A stretch of 64,000 nt of DNA, from contig JAJDNB010000244.1 of assembly GCA_022340905.1 (NCBI GenBank), forward strand, positions 46,144 to 110,143, written 5' to 3'. Origin of the DNA: Deltaproteobacteria bacterium. GTDB lineage: Bacteria > Desulfobacterota > Syntrophobacteria > BM002. Of the stretch, positions 44,079 to 52,994 are shown piece by piece (position 1 is the stretch's first letter; every line of letters begins with the position of its first letter). Under the pieces are notes generated by a model. The model did no database searches. It saw nothing but the letters and a program-made list of their open reading frames with translations, and had not been told where the DNA came from. Both the position numbers and the translations under genes were made by a program.

Positions 44079-44870
44079 AATAGCCTTCCTGGTTCGCTCG
44101 TAGATTCCCACAATCTCTTCGAGAAAGGACTCATCAGGGATGTGAACGGTGGATGAAATACCCCATTTTTTCATCAAACGGTGAGTTAGAAGACGGGCGA
44201 GCTCACGTCGGTGGGTTGGGTTCATTGCCTCCCTCCTCTGGAGAAAGGACCTTATGACCTGGTATTGCTTTGGTTCAAGAGTCGAAACATGGAGTTCAAC
44301 GTCCGGAAGGTTCAGCTTTGAAGTTGAGCGAAGACGAGATTTATCCATGGGCACGTTTCGCCTGCGCTCAACAATTACCACCGTCCCGGCAGCATAGTCT
44401 CCAATTCTCTGGCTGCGAGAACTCAGAAACATGACGAATAATCCCAGTGGGTAAAAGCCCAGCAGTATGTCCACCGCCCGCAAGATATTACGAATTGATG
44501 ATTCCAACCAGCCTATGGGCTGACCATTGACTCTGATGACTCTGAGCTTTTGCATTCTTTTCCCAGGGGTCTGACCGCCCCACAGGGCCTCGAAGATAAG
44601 GAAATAGCCCAAATCCACCACCCCGTAGGCAAGGACTCCCAGGGCAAAGAACCAGGTCTTGGGAATTGCTTTCAGTAAGCCAGATGGATCAAATTCCGGC
44701 AGCCATCGCGCAAGAAGTACTACCACCAAGAAGATAAATAAGATGAAAAGGCCTCGGACAACCGTGTCCAGCAAAAATGCTGTCGAGCGCGTGCCCAATC
44801 CGGCCAAAACGTATCGAAAACCCACGTGCTCAGGTGTTTGAACTTTAAGAGTCTCTTTTGCTGTTTCCAT
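44076..44870 (-). CDS. RDD-family membrane protein
   Basis: The 264-residue protein has the RDD domain (about 15-165): GFRYVLAGLGTRSTAFLLD with the first Arg and Asp, WGGQTPGKRMQKLRVIR and QRIGDYAAGTVVIVERR with the second Asp, over four helices. A 100-residue cytosolic tail (DVELHVSTLEPKQYQVIRSF...) follows, a region common to RDD proteins beside SpoIIM and MoxR genes. Its stop codon comes from the end of the adjoining TIR element. It is divergent from the SpoIIM gene with 28 bases between starts. Confidence 0.87.
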   Translation of the reverse strand: METAKETLKVQTPEHVGFRYVLAGLGTRSTAFLLDTVVRGLFILFIFLVVVLLARWLPEFDPSGLLKAIPKTWFFALGVLAYGVVDLGYFLIFEALWGGQTPGKRMQKLRVIRVNGQPIGWLESSIRNILRAVDILLGFYPLGLFVMFLSSRSQRIGDYAAGTVVIVERRRNVPMDKSRLRSTSKLNLPDVELHVSTLEPKQYQVIRSFLQRREAMNPTHRRELARLLTHRLMKKWGISSTVHIPDESFLEEIVGIYERTRKAI

Positions 44871-44898
44871 CCCAGCAGCCTTTTGCTACCCTATGGGC

Positions 44899-45891
44899 AT
44901 GAGTCAATCCATTGAGAAATTTATCGAGTCTAGAAGGCCACGGTGGGAGCGGCTAGAAAGTCTCCTTGAATCCCTGGAAAAAGGGAAAGGGAAAAACTTG
45001 AACCCTTCGGACCTTCCCGATGTGGGCCGCCTCTACCGGGAGGCAACAGCTGACCTGGCTCGATTACAAGCCTTTCAACAGAAGGCGGCTCTCCCGGACG
45101 AACTGCTGGACTATTTGAACCACCTGGTGGCCCGGGCTCATGGCCAAATATATCGTAGTCCCACCCCCGGCTGGACCAAATTATTGAGATTTCTCGGTTC
45201 CACATTTCCGCAAACGTTCAGGTCCACGGCCTTCTGGACCCTATCTGCCTTTGCCATCTTCCTCCTTGGCGCCACATATGGTTTTGTTGCCGGGCTTAAT
45301 GACGACACCTTTATTCCTCTGGTCGCCCCTCCTCATCTTATTCAACAAGTAGAAGGGGGCAAGGTCTGGTTCGACTCAATTCTGGCCGTCCGTCCCCTCG
45401 CCTCCAGCTCAATAATGACCAATAACATTTCAGTAACCTTCCTGGCCTTTGCTCTCGGGATAACCCTGGGTCTGGGGACCGTCTACATCATGGCTTTTAA
45501 CGGACTTTTGCTTGGCACCCTGGCCGCCTTGTGCCACATTCACGGCCTGAGCGTGGATTTCTGGTCCTTTGTGCTTCCCCATGGGGTCATCGAGCTTTCA
45601 GCCATATTTATAGCCGGAGGAGGAGGCCTGTTGCTTGGATCGGCACTTGTTGCACCTGGCGACCTGTCGAGAAAAGATGCCTTGATTCAGCGGGGCAGAA
45701 AAGCTGTCCAGCTTATTCTCGGCTGCGTCCCCTTGCTTATCTTTGCGGGAGTTGTAGAGGGCTTTTTCTCCCCCGCTCATCTCCCTCCATGGATCAAGTT
45801 TTTAACCGCTGGTTTACTTTTTGTCCTCCTCCTTTGCTATCTCATGTTACCTGCGCCTCACAGTAGGCCTCGCCTCTTCACCTCCAGGTAA
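44899..45891 (+). CDS. SpoIIM-family membrane protein
   Basis: The 330-residue protein belongs to the stage II sporulation M (DUF95) family: an N-terminal helical cytosolic part (IEKFIESRRPRWERLESLLE, LYREATADLARLQAF) and six helices, with FNGLLLGTLAALCHIHG and LPHGVIELSAIFIAGGGGLL as the family core. In non-sporulating bacteria it accompanies RDD, MoxR and DUF58 genes. Its last 34 bases overlap the end of the convergent DUF58 gene, which makes antisense interference between the two transcripts likely. Confidence 0.87.
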   Translation: MSQSIEKFIESRRPRWERLESLLESLEKGKGKNLNPSDLPDVGRLYREATADLARLQAFQQKAALPDELLDYLNHLVARAHGQIYRSPTPGWTKLLRFLGSTFPQTFRSTAFWTLSAFAIFLLGATYGFVAGLNDDTFIPLVAPPHLIQQVEGGKVWFDSILAVRPLASSSIMTNNISVTFLAFALGITLGLGTVYIMAFNGLLLGTLAALCHIHGLSVDFWSFVLPHGVIELSAIFIAGGGGLLLGSALVAPGDLSRKDALIQRGRKAVQLILGCVPLLIFAGVVEGFFSPAHLPPWIKFLTAGLLFVLLLCYLMLPAPHSRPRLFTSR

Positions 45892-47192
45892 CGCTCCATA
45901 GTTCCTATTGAGAGTTTTGACGGGGGCAAATCCATGGCCAAGGCTCCTTTTTGCACTAATCCCCCTAAAGCTTTACTCCTTCGGTGAAGCAGCTCTTGCA
46001 TTACGGCCCTTTCGTACACCCCTTGCACCGTGGCGGGTGGATCGCTCAACAGGGTATCCCACTCCGACTCTCTAATGGCCACGCACAGGGGTAGATGAAG
46101 CGGCCTCAGCAGTGACACCGCGCTCAGAAGGTTCTCGGAAGCCAATTCGTCCAGGAGATCGGTATAAATAACTACCAGACTCCGCCGCCGAACTCTTGAC
46201 TGGACCCAGAGAATTGCCTCTTCGTATTGCGGTTCGACCAGAATGGGTCGTAAGGGAAGGGTTGCCTCCAAAATAGACTGCATTTGTTCAGCCGTTTTTT
46301 TGGGGGGAATAAAGGAGATAACCCGATCGGCAAAGGCCAGAATGCCTGCCTGATCGCCTCCCATAAGGGCGTTGTGAGCGAGATGAAGGGCAGCCTCGAG
46401 GGCGTAATCCAGTTTTGTCTTTCCCTCTGACACTGCACTCATTAACCGGCCCACATCCAGCAAGATCATTACTATCTGGTTTTTTTCCGTCTGATACTGC
46501 TGGACTATAGGCCGATCAAACCTGGCTGTGGCTTTCCAGTGGATTTTGCGAGGATCATCACCTTCAACATACTCCCTGAGCGACTCGAATTCCCTCCCTT
46601 CCCCCCTCCACCTGGTAGGTCTCAGCCCCCATTTGTGGGCGACACGCCTGTAGGTGGCTAGGTCAGCACAGCGTAGGGGCTGGAGACTAGGGTACACTCT
46701 TACCGCCTCCGGCGCACTGACTTTCATCGGCTTAGATATCAGTCCCAGAGGTCCCTCTACTCTTATGAAAAGATCGCCAAAATCGTACTTCCCTCTTTCC
46801 GGAGGAACAACCGAATATTCAAGCTTCAGAGAGGATCTCCCTGGAATCACAGCCTTGAGCACCGGCGCAGGTGTCCATTCTGCCGGAGTTTGGTCTCGCG
46901 CCCTCACTCTCCTGCTGGAGGGAAGGGTGTTCTTCAAAAGTATTCCTATACTGTTCTCGCTGGAGACGGAGAAGTGTCGCGGGCAGACTCTCTCGCCTTG
47001 AATGTTGCCGCCCTTGAAGGTCAGGGTGTAATCCACCACAGACAAAAGCAAAATGCCAATATCCACCCCCAAGACCACTTTCCAGTTGAGCAGAGCAGCA
47101 AATCCAATGCCTATGACCAGGAAGCACAGGGTGAGATTAGTAGGAATGGGGAATCTCTCCCACAGTCTCTGTTTTTGATTTTCCTCGCTCAT
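45858..47192 (-). CDS. DUF58 family protein (vWA-like), MoxR partner
   Basis: The 444-residue protein has two N-terminal helices (about 20-60), a beta-rich region, the DUF58 signature EFESLREYVEGDDPRKIHWKA cut by the usual TARFDRP, and a vWA-like C-terminal domain with VMILLDVGRLM (degenerate MIDAS). DUF58 proteins act with MoxR ATPases, probably on membrane-protein or cell-envelope assembly. The moxR gene is upstream on the same strand but separated by 368 bases of repeats. ATG 47192 is taken over 47225, which lies in basic non-family sequence. Confidence 0.88.
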   Translation of the reverse strand: MSEENQKQRLWERFPIPTNLTLCFLVIGIGFAALLNWKVVLGVDIGILLLSVVDYTLTFKGGNIQGERVCPRHFSVSSENSIGILLKNTLPSSRRVRARDQTPAEWTPAPVLKAVIPGRSSLKLEYSVVPPERGKYDFGDLFIRVEGPLGLISKPMKVSAPEAVRVYPSLQPLRCADLATYRRVAHKWGLRPTRWRGEGREFESLREYVEGDDPRKIHWKATARFDRPIVQQYQTEKNQIVMILLDVGRLMSAVSEGKTKLDYALEAALHLAHNALMGGDQAGILAFADRVISFIPPKKTAEQMQSILEATLPLRPILVEPQYEEAILWVQSRVRRRSLVVIYTDLLDELASENLLSAVSLLRPLHLPLCVAIRESEWDTLLSDPPATVQGVYERAVMQELLHRRSKALGGLVQKGALAMDLPPSKLSIGTMERYLEVKRRGLL

Positions 47193-47560
47193 AATTTTTA
47201 TTTTTCTGAGCTTTCTATCTCTCACAGAGCTCGCGAATCACACACAGCGCAAAGAGCATAGCGCATAGCGTCAAGGACTCAAGGCTTTTCAGCCGGAATT
47301 TTGGAATATTGGAATGATAGGTCAAAATAAGCTCCGAGACGAACGGTTTTGATGGTGATTCTCTATCGACCGATTATTCCATTCCTCCAGCATTCCACCA
47401 TTCCCTTTTGCTGCCAGCTGCTCGCTTGATTTACGCTCTGCGCCTCGCGCTATGCGCTTGGCGACTTTCTCCGAGGGCTCGAGCGACCGCAGGGGTTGAC
47501 GTCAGTCAAGCCCAAGGGAGCGGGCGAGAGATCGTTCCGAAGGAAAACAGCAAATGCGAC
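47193..47560. repeat. Repeat-filled spacer splitting the moxR-DUF58 unit
   Basis: Words on the left (CAGCGCAAAGAGCATAGCGC, TTTTGGAATATTGGAATG) are complemented on the right (TATTCCATTCC, CAGCATTCCACCATTCCC, CTCTGCGCCTCGCGCTATGC), giving a potential stem of about 200 bases. It also has GCTGCCAGCTGC. No gene. Confidence 0.7.
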
Positions 47561-48514
47561 TTACCTGGGTACTGGGATCCCCTCCAGAATCTGTGAAATA
47601 ACCCGGTCAGGCGTGAGTCCTTCCAGTTCTGCCTCTGGCCTCAAAATCACCCGGTGTCTGAGAACTGCGAAAGCCATCTCCTTGATGTCGTCTGGAACAA
47701 CAAAGTCCCTGCCCCTCACCGCCGCCAGACACTGGCTTGTTCGCAGCAGGGCTATGCCACCCCTCGGGCTAACTCCAAGATGGAGATGAGGAGAGTGCCT
47801 CGTCCCGGACAGCAATCTTTGAACGTAGGCCACAATACCCTCCTCAACTCGCACGTGGCTGACCCTTTGCCTAAATCGAACAATTGTGTCCCCTCCTGGC
47901 AGCCTCGCTAATCCGGCCCCCTCTAAATCGTGCGCCTCAGTCGAGGTCCCGTATTTGGCAAGTATCTTGAGTTCTTCACCGTCAGCAGGGTAATTCAGTA
48001 CTATCTTCATAAGAAAGCGATCCAGCTGTGCCTCTGGAAGAGGGTAGGTCCCTTCTTGTTCTATGGGATTCTGGGTCGCCACCACCATAAAGCTCTCGGA
48101 CAAGGGCAGAGTTTTACCGTCAATACTCACCTGTCTCTCTTCCATAGCCTCGAGAAGTGCCGACTGCGTTTTTGGTGGTGCTCGATTGATTTCATCGCCC
48201 AAAAGGATCTCGGTGAAAATTGGACCTTGGCGAAGCTGAAAGGTCCTGCTCTGTAAATCAAAAACTTGCGTTCCCAAGATGTCGGCGGGCATAAGATCAG
48301 GAGTAAACTGAATTCTGGTGAATTCTGCTTTGAGAATGTAAGCCAAGGTTTTGGCCAGGAGGGTTTTGGCCAACCCGGGGACACCTTCCATCAAGACGTG
48401 CCCTCTTGCCAGGAGACCTACTAGCAATTGAGTCACCCCCTCCTGCTGTCCTACGATCACCTTGGATATCTCAGCTGAGATGCGATCCGCCAACTTCTTA
48501 ACTTCTGCCGGCAT
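47561..48514 (-). CDS. MoxR-family AAA+ ATPase
   Basis: The 317-residue ATPase has Walker A GVPGLAKT (44-51), Walker B LLGDEINRAPPKTQSALLEA, sensor 1 VVATQNPIEQEGTYPLPEAQ and the arginine-finger/lid region to the C-terminus. MoxR ATPases are chaperone-like factors working with DUF58/vWA proteins. Here they belong to the RDD/SpoIIM/DUF4350/DUF4129 group, a recurring but biochemically undefined membrane module. Confidence 0.92.
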   Translation of the reverse strand: MPAEVKKLADRISAEISKVIVGQQEGVTQLLVGLLARGHVLMEGVPGLAKTLLAKTLAYILKAEFTRIQFTPDLMPADILGTQVFDLQSRTFQLRQGPIFTEILLGDEINRAPPKTQSALLEAMEERQVSIDGKTLPLSESFMVVATQNPIEQEGTYPLPEAQLDRFLMKIVLNYPADGEELKILAKYGTSTEAHDLEGAGLARLPGGDTIVRFRQRVSHVRVEEGIVAYVQRLLSGTRHSPHLHLGVSPRGGIALLRTSQCLAAVRGRDFVVPDDIKEMAFAVLRHRVILRPEAELEGLTPDRVISQILEGIPVPR

Positions 48515-48559
48515 TTTCTACTCCGTCGCATTAAATGTCTAAAATGTTTAAAAACCGTT

Positions 48560-48695
48560 TATCGCAGAGGTCAGAAGTCGGAGATCAGAGATCAGCTTTA
48601 TACCTGACCTCAGACTTCTGATATCTGACCTCTGAGTTCTACTTGCTGCCAGCCTGTCCCGAGCGAGCTTGCCCTGAGCTTGTCGAATGGGTCGC
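48560..48695. repeat. AGGTCAGAAGTCGGAGATCAG-type palindrome
   Basis: CAGAGGTCAGAAGTCGGAG and ATCAGAGATCAG are complemented by CTGACCTCAGACTTCTGATA and TCTGACCTCTGAGTTCT. A GCTTGCCCTGAGCTTGTCGA word follows. It lies between DUF4350 and moxR. Confidence 0.65.
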
Positions 48696-48703
48696 GGGGC
48701 TGC

Positions 48704-49840
48704 TCACTGCCTGCTGATACCGACTGCTCTCCTGCGCGCCTCTGCCAAAGCCAAGTAAAGCCCGCGGGAGAGTTCCAGAATATCTTTTTCGCTGGTATCC
48801 TCTCTTTTAAGGTATTGTCTTGCCGTCATCACTTTTTTCTGAAGGTCCCGGTCTCTGTGGACCATAACATTTTTGGCTTCCTCTTCGATCCAACCCACCA
48901 CAGCCTTCAAAGCCAGTGCTTGAACCTTCGCCCTCTGGTAAAGCTGCGCCATTGCCCGCACATGCTCGAGGGAGGAACTCCGCTCCTCTTGTAGCAGTGG
49001 TCTTGGAGGACCAAAACGTCTCCCTCTGTTGGCCCAGAGCACAAGAAGAATGAATATTCCCTGGAGCAAGGGTATGAGAGCTCTCGAGCTGAAGAGATGC
49101 TCCAGCACCGATGTCGCCCTGCCATAGCCATGGTGGTATTCATCAATGAGCAATTCCCCGCCGTTACGATGGCTTAGCAGCAGATTAAGGGCCAAGCGAG
49201 CGTGATCTCCGTCTCGCAGGGATCCATTGGAGAATAAGCTGGGATCGGCAAGCCCCATAACCCTCCCTTTACCCTCATTTACAACCACAAGGAGTCCGCC
49301 TCCAGCGCTTCTAATATGAACAATTCCTCGCGGGCGTGACGAACTGAGGCGAGAAAGGCCGCTGTAATTAAGCGATTTAATCCCTTGAGTGTAAGGGCTT
49401 GGCTGGAACCGTAAACCCTCTTGTTTATCTTGCAAGTGCTGCATACCAAACACCGGCTCCACTTCAAACCCCATGTCCATCCAGAACGGATTTGGCAGTT
49501 GGGCTATGAGAATAAAAGTCCCGCCATGGGCAACCCATTGTTTGAGCGATTTGAGCTCATCTTTGCTAGGACCGAGCTCAGGCTCCACCATCACCAGCAC
49601 CGATATTTCGGCTGGAAGGTCGTTAAGTGTTCTTTCCCATCTTTTGACTGGCAGGTTCAGTTCCTGAAGCCAGAGGTAAAGCGCCTTGTATCCCCCAGCT
49701 GCGGCGCTGTATGTGGTTCTGCGCTCATGTCCTGTGTTTGTTTCTTTCGGCTCCAAAACCACTAACCCATAGGCAGCGAGAAACAGTAGCACCCCCAAAC
49801 CTGCCACTTTCCACCAGGTAGTACGTCCCCCGCTGCTCAT
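48704..49840 (-). CDS. DUF4350 domain membrane protein
   Basis: The 378-residue protein has one N-terminal helix (VAGLGVLLFLAAYGLVVLE), a periplasm-side DUF4350 domain (about 40-235) with GGYKALYLWLQELNLPVKRW, the helix GALIPLLQGIFILLVLWANR-like stretch near 250-270, and a cytosolic tail. DUF4350 resembles glutamine-amidotransferase-like sensors of the IFT52/GIFT fold. Its start overlaps the DUF4129 stop by four bases, indicating coupled translation. Confidence 0.83.
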   Translation of the reverse strand: MSSGGRTTWWKVAGLGVLLFLAAYGLVVLEPKETNTGHERRTTYSAAAGGYKALYLWLQELNLPVKRWERTLNDLPAEISVLVMVEPELGPSKDELKSLKQWVAHGGTFILIAQLPNPFWMDMGFEVEPVFGMQHLQDKQEGLRFQPSPYTQGIKSLNYSGLSRLSSSRPRGIVHIRSAGGGLLVVVNEGKGRVMGLADPSLFSNGSLRDGDHARLALNLLLSHRNGGELLIDEYHHGYGRATSVLEHLFSSRALIPLLQGIFILLVLWANRGRRFGPPRPLLQEERSSSLEHVRAMAQLYQRAKVQALALKAVVGWIEEEAKNVMVHRDRDLQKKVMTARQYLKREDTSEKDILELSRGLYLALAEARRRAVGISRQ

Positions 49841-50832
49841 GCCAAGGCCTCCATGCGCTGAACCCAGTGCTCACATTCTTGGAACTCTTGCCGACCCGGC
49901 TGCCTCAACCCATACCATGCAAGCTCGTAGCTTCTGATCAATCTTTCTAGTGGTTCGCGTCTTTCGCTGGTGGTTTCGATTTGGGCGAGATGTTCTCTGT
50001 TGGTGGACTCTGGCTCATAGAGCCACCATCCCATTTGCTGGCCTTCCACCAGAATAGAAATAAACAAAAATCGAATGGCTTCTCTAAAAGCCCCTTGTTG
50101 AGCCTTCTTCTCAGCCTCATCCCGCCAGTCCCTCCAGTGTTTTTCAGAGGGCGATGGGATCGAGGTAGGAAAAGTTACCCCTGACTGACGCCAGCGCCAC
50201 CCCACTGGACCGAGCAAGCGCATTATCCAAATGATGAGAATAGTCGCCAAAACGAGTAGAGTCAGATACGTGGCAAAGAAAATCCACTCCCCTCCGATTC
50301 CTCCCAGAAACTTCAAATGCTCCTCGAGCCATCTGTCCACAGCAGTAAAGAAGTCTTTTATATATTTTTGCCACGGTGGAGTCCTTTGCTTGACAAGTCC
50401 TCTAAATTCTTTGCCTCCATATATCTGGTCAAGAAGACCTCTGCACTCCTCCCACTTACCTGTTTCCTCAAAGCTCCCTTCCCCTTCCCAGGAAATTTGA
50501 TCCAATAGATTCTTTTGATAGGCGATGAGCCTATCTCTACCCTCTGTGCTGTCTTCAGCTTCTTGTATCCAGCGCAGGAAATCTTTGCGATCAATGAGAT
50601 ACCCCTCTCCTCCAGCGTCTTTAACCACCAGGTCCGGGGGAAAATTCTCTTTGAACCAATCTCTCTCATCAGGTTGTAATTTCCCCTCTCTTTGTTCCAA
50701 GCGTGCGACGTAGTCTTTGATCCTGGAGCGATATTCAGCCGCTGGAATTCCCGTTGCCCACCCGCTTGCGCACAGAAAGAGGAATACGGCCAGGCTTGAG
50801 ACCCAGAATGTGAGCTGTTTTTGCGCTGTCAT
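49837..50832 (-). CDS. DUF4129 domain membrane protein
   Basis: The 331-residue protein has a signal peptide or first helix (about 9-27), a charged extracytoplasmic helical region, one membrane helix (about 190-212: WIFFATYLTLLVLATILIIWI) and a cytosolic DUF4129 domain near the C-terminus (EAIRFLFISILVEGQQMGWW ... LIRSYELAWYG). DUF4129 is commonly fused to transglutaminase-like domains or placed beside MoxR/DUF58. This is the first gene of the DUF4129-DUF4350 pair. Confidence 0.83.
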   Translation of the reverse strand: MTAQKQLTFWVSSLAVFLFLCASGWATGIPAAEYRSRIKDYVARLEQREGKLQPDERDWFKENFPPDLVVKDAGGEGYLIDRKDFLRWIQEAEDSTEGRDRLIAYQKNLLDQISWEGEGSFEETGKWEECRGLLDQIYGGKEFRGLVKQRTPPWQKYIKDFFTAVDRWLEEHLKFLGGIGGEWIFFATYLTLLVLATILIIWIMRLLGPVGWRWRQSGVTFPTSIPSPSEKHWRDWRDEAEKKAQQGAFREAIRFLFISILVEGQQMGWWLYEPESTNREHLAQIETTSERREPLERLIRSYELAWYGLRQPGRQEFQECEHWVQRMEALA

Positions 50833-50964
50833 TGGTCGCCTAGGGAGAAAAAGACGTTCTCATTTCTAACCGATTACTAACCAGGAAAGTGAATACCTTA
50901 CATCCACTTTCCCTTGGGCTAGCTGTCGTCAAGCTTAATGCAACTTTCATGCGACCAGGGAAAA

Positions 50965-51030
50965 AGTCAGATTTTAGATTGGAGATTGGGGATTTCAAAT
51001 TGCGGAATGCGGATTGGGGATTTGCGATCG
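50965..51030. repeat. GATTGGGGATTTGCGG-word block
   Basis: Direct, imperfect repetition of AGATTGGGGATTTC / GCGGATTGGGGATTTGCG words, the same vocabulary as 32302-32342 and 38515-38535. Confidence 0.55.
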
Positions 51031-51061
51031 ACCGGTCAGAATGGTTTCAGGTCTTGGTGCA

Positions 51062-52222
51062 TTAATTGTTGCTGAGAGTGGACCCGTTGTTTTCATTGTT
51101 TTCGTCGTCAATATCTACATAAACAGGTTTTTGAGGGTAGATGATAAGTTTGTCGCCTGGATGGATGGTCGCTCTGGGGTTCAATCGGTTCCAAATCAGA
51201 AGAGAGGCCAAGGGTACACCAAATCGCTCCGCAATTGCGGTAAGGTTGTCACCTTCTTTGACGAAATAGATTCTTTCCTGTTGGTTCGAGGACCACTCTC
51301 TTAGGAGGCTCCTGTATCGAGCCTGGAAATCCTCGGGACCGCCCTTTGGAATCAGTAAAGTGTAATCTCCCTCTGGCAGATAGTGTCCTCTTATTTCTGG
51401 ATTTAAGTCCTTGATATCCTTAAAGGTCGTTCCCGCTGCTTGGGCAACAATGCGGATCGGAGTCTCGTCCATACATTCAATCCTAACTCGATCAAAGTCG
51501 AAGGGGGGGTAGTAGTCCTCCTCAGTTAGATAGAATCCATATCTGGCCGGATCTGATAAAATGAGCTTTATTGCTATAATCCGCAAAATATACCGTTGGG
51601 TTTCCAGGGGAAGATGGAGATTATAGTATTCGTTATTGCCCTGCTCGAGGATTTCCGCCATGAGGCCTTCCTCTCCCATATTGTAAGCAGCGGCTGCCAT
51701 AGTCCATGAGCCAAAAATTTCATGGAGATCCCCAAAATACCTTATTGCGGCACTGGTGGAAGCAAAAATGTTCCGCCTCTCATCGATACGGTCATCAATT
51801 ATCAAGCCATATTTCTGCCCGGTGTATTTCATAAACTGCCAGAATCCCACCGCTCCTTTTCTCGAGTGGGCGTGAGGTCTCAAGGCACTCTCAGCGATGG
51901 CAACATATTTCAAATCGTCCGGCATTCCCTCTTTTCTCAGTAGCTCCTCCATGGGTGGCAGATATCTTTTCGAACGTTTAAGCCAGAGAATGACCTGAGG
52001 CCTGTTCCAGAGGGAAAGAAGGAGTTCTTTTTCAAGTCGCTCCTTGACCTCTTGATCCCCTATGGGTACCACCTCTCCGCAAAACTCGGGAACCGTTTCC
52101 AGCTTGATGGATGCCAGAAGAGAGGGAAAACCTTGAGGTTCAAAAGGATCCGCCTGAACTGGTGAAAAAGAAAAGATGATCGCGCCCAGCAAGAATAGCA
52201 ACTTCCACTTCACCACACTCAC
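51062..52222 (-). CDS. Lytic murein transglycosylase with LysM domain (MltD-like)
   Basis: The 386-residue exported protein (signal peptide about 1-24, ending SPVQA) has a family-1 lytic transglycosylase domain (about 85-230) with catalytic Glu111 in VAIAESALRPHAHS, GAVGFWQFM and AAAYNMGEEG. One LysM peptidoglycan-binding domain (about 328-375: YFVKEGDNLTAIAERFGVPL) follows. It cleaves glycan strands to 1,6-anhydromuramyl products. The acidic Asn-rich tail is unusual. It is divergent from thiW with about 290 AT-rich bases between. Confidence 0.9.
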   Translation of the reverse strand: MSVVKWKLLFLLGAIIFSFSPVQADPFEPQGFPSLLASIKLETVPEFCGEVVPIGDQEVKERLEKELLLSLWNRPQVILWLKRSKRYLPPMEELLRKEGMPDDLKYVAIAESALRPHAHSRKGAVGFWQFMKYTGQKYGLIIDDRIDERRNIFASTSAAIRYFGDLHEIFGSWTMAAAAYNMGEEGLMAEILEQGNNEYYNLHLPLETQRYILRIIAIKLILSDPARYGFYLTEEDYYPPFDFDRVRIECMDETPIRIVAQAAGTTFKDIKDLNPEIRGHYLPEGDYTLLIPKGGPEDFQARYRSLLREWSSNQQERIYFVKEGDNLTAIAERFGVPLASLLIWNRLNPRATIHPGDKLIIYPQKPVYVDIDDENNENNGSTLSNN

Positions 52223-52511
52223 CTCTTATTTCTGAGAGCAAAACCTTCGGTCCATAATGATTTGCGCTACAATTTTCCTAAAATTTTGGAATTCTATAAC
52301 ACAAATTCAAACTGTTCAATATCCGTTACTAGGGTTACACCTCAAATTTTCATTCAAAAATCAGTCCAAAATTTCAACAGTTGAGTTAAAAACGATAGAT
52401 GAACATCTGACCCCAGTACTATTCTATTCGCGCTCATTTAATGTATTATGATAGCCTCTTTGTGAATCGAGCCGTATCATCCTCTGCGGCAAAAGACAAG
52501 GTGAAATGGTC

Positions 52512-52994
52512 ATGAAAACCAAAGAAGTAGCTCGTGCAGTGATCCTGGTGGCCGTTGCCGTGGCCCTGTCACCCTTTTTCATCCCCGTGGGCATTTCAAA
52601 ATGTTTTCCTGCTCAGCACATGGTAAATGTTTTGGGAGCGGTGATGCTGGGACCAGGTTACGCCGTGGCCATCGCTACCATCGCCGCCATAATCAGAAAT
52701 ATTCTTGGTCTCGGAACTCTTCTTGCCTTTCCCGGCGGTATGATTGGAGCCTTGCTGGCTGGTCTTGCCTACAAAATATCCAAAAATATCTATTTAGCCG
52801 GGTTAGGTGAGATAGTCGGCACCGGGCTCCTTGGTTCTCTTGCCAGCGTCTGGATTGTAGCCCCCCTGTTCATGGGTAAGACTATGGCCCTTGCCACCTT
52901 GATGATAGCCTTCAGTGTAAGCACCATTGGCGGGACTATTATTGGAGTCATAGCTCTCCATCTTCTCCGTAAGGGAGGGATTTGGGAGCCGTGA
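52512..52994 (+). CDS. thiW: ECF transporter substrate-binding subunit, ThiW type
   Basis: The 160-residue protein has five or six helices and matches ThiW, the S-component proposed to bind a thiazole precursor of thiamin: AVALSPFFIPVGISKCFPAQ, HMVNVLGAVMLGPGYAV and FPGGMIGALLAGLAYK. The ATPase gene begins within its stop codon, so the two are translated together. ATG 52512 is eight bases from AAGGTG; ATG 52506 is too close. I looked for a TPP riboswitch upstream and saw none. Confidence 0.87.
   Translation: MKTKEVARAVILVAVAVALSPFFIPVGISKCFPAQHMVNVLGAVMLGPGYAVAIATIAAIIRNILGLGTLLAFPGGMIGALLAGLAYKISKNIYLAGLGEIVGTGLLGSLASVWIVAPLFMGKTMALATLMIAFSVSTIGGTIIGVIALHLLRKGGIWEP

Noticed and set aside
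52223..52511. Possible TPP riboswitch before thiW
   Set aside because: The CTGAGA and ACCTGA-type core elements are absent.
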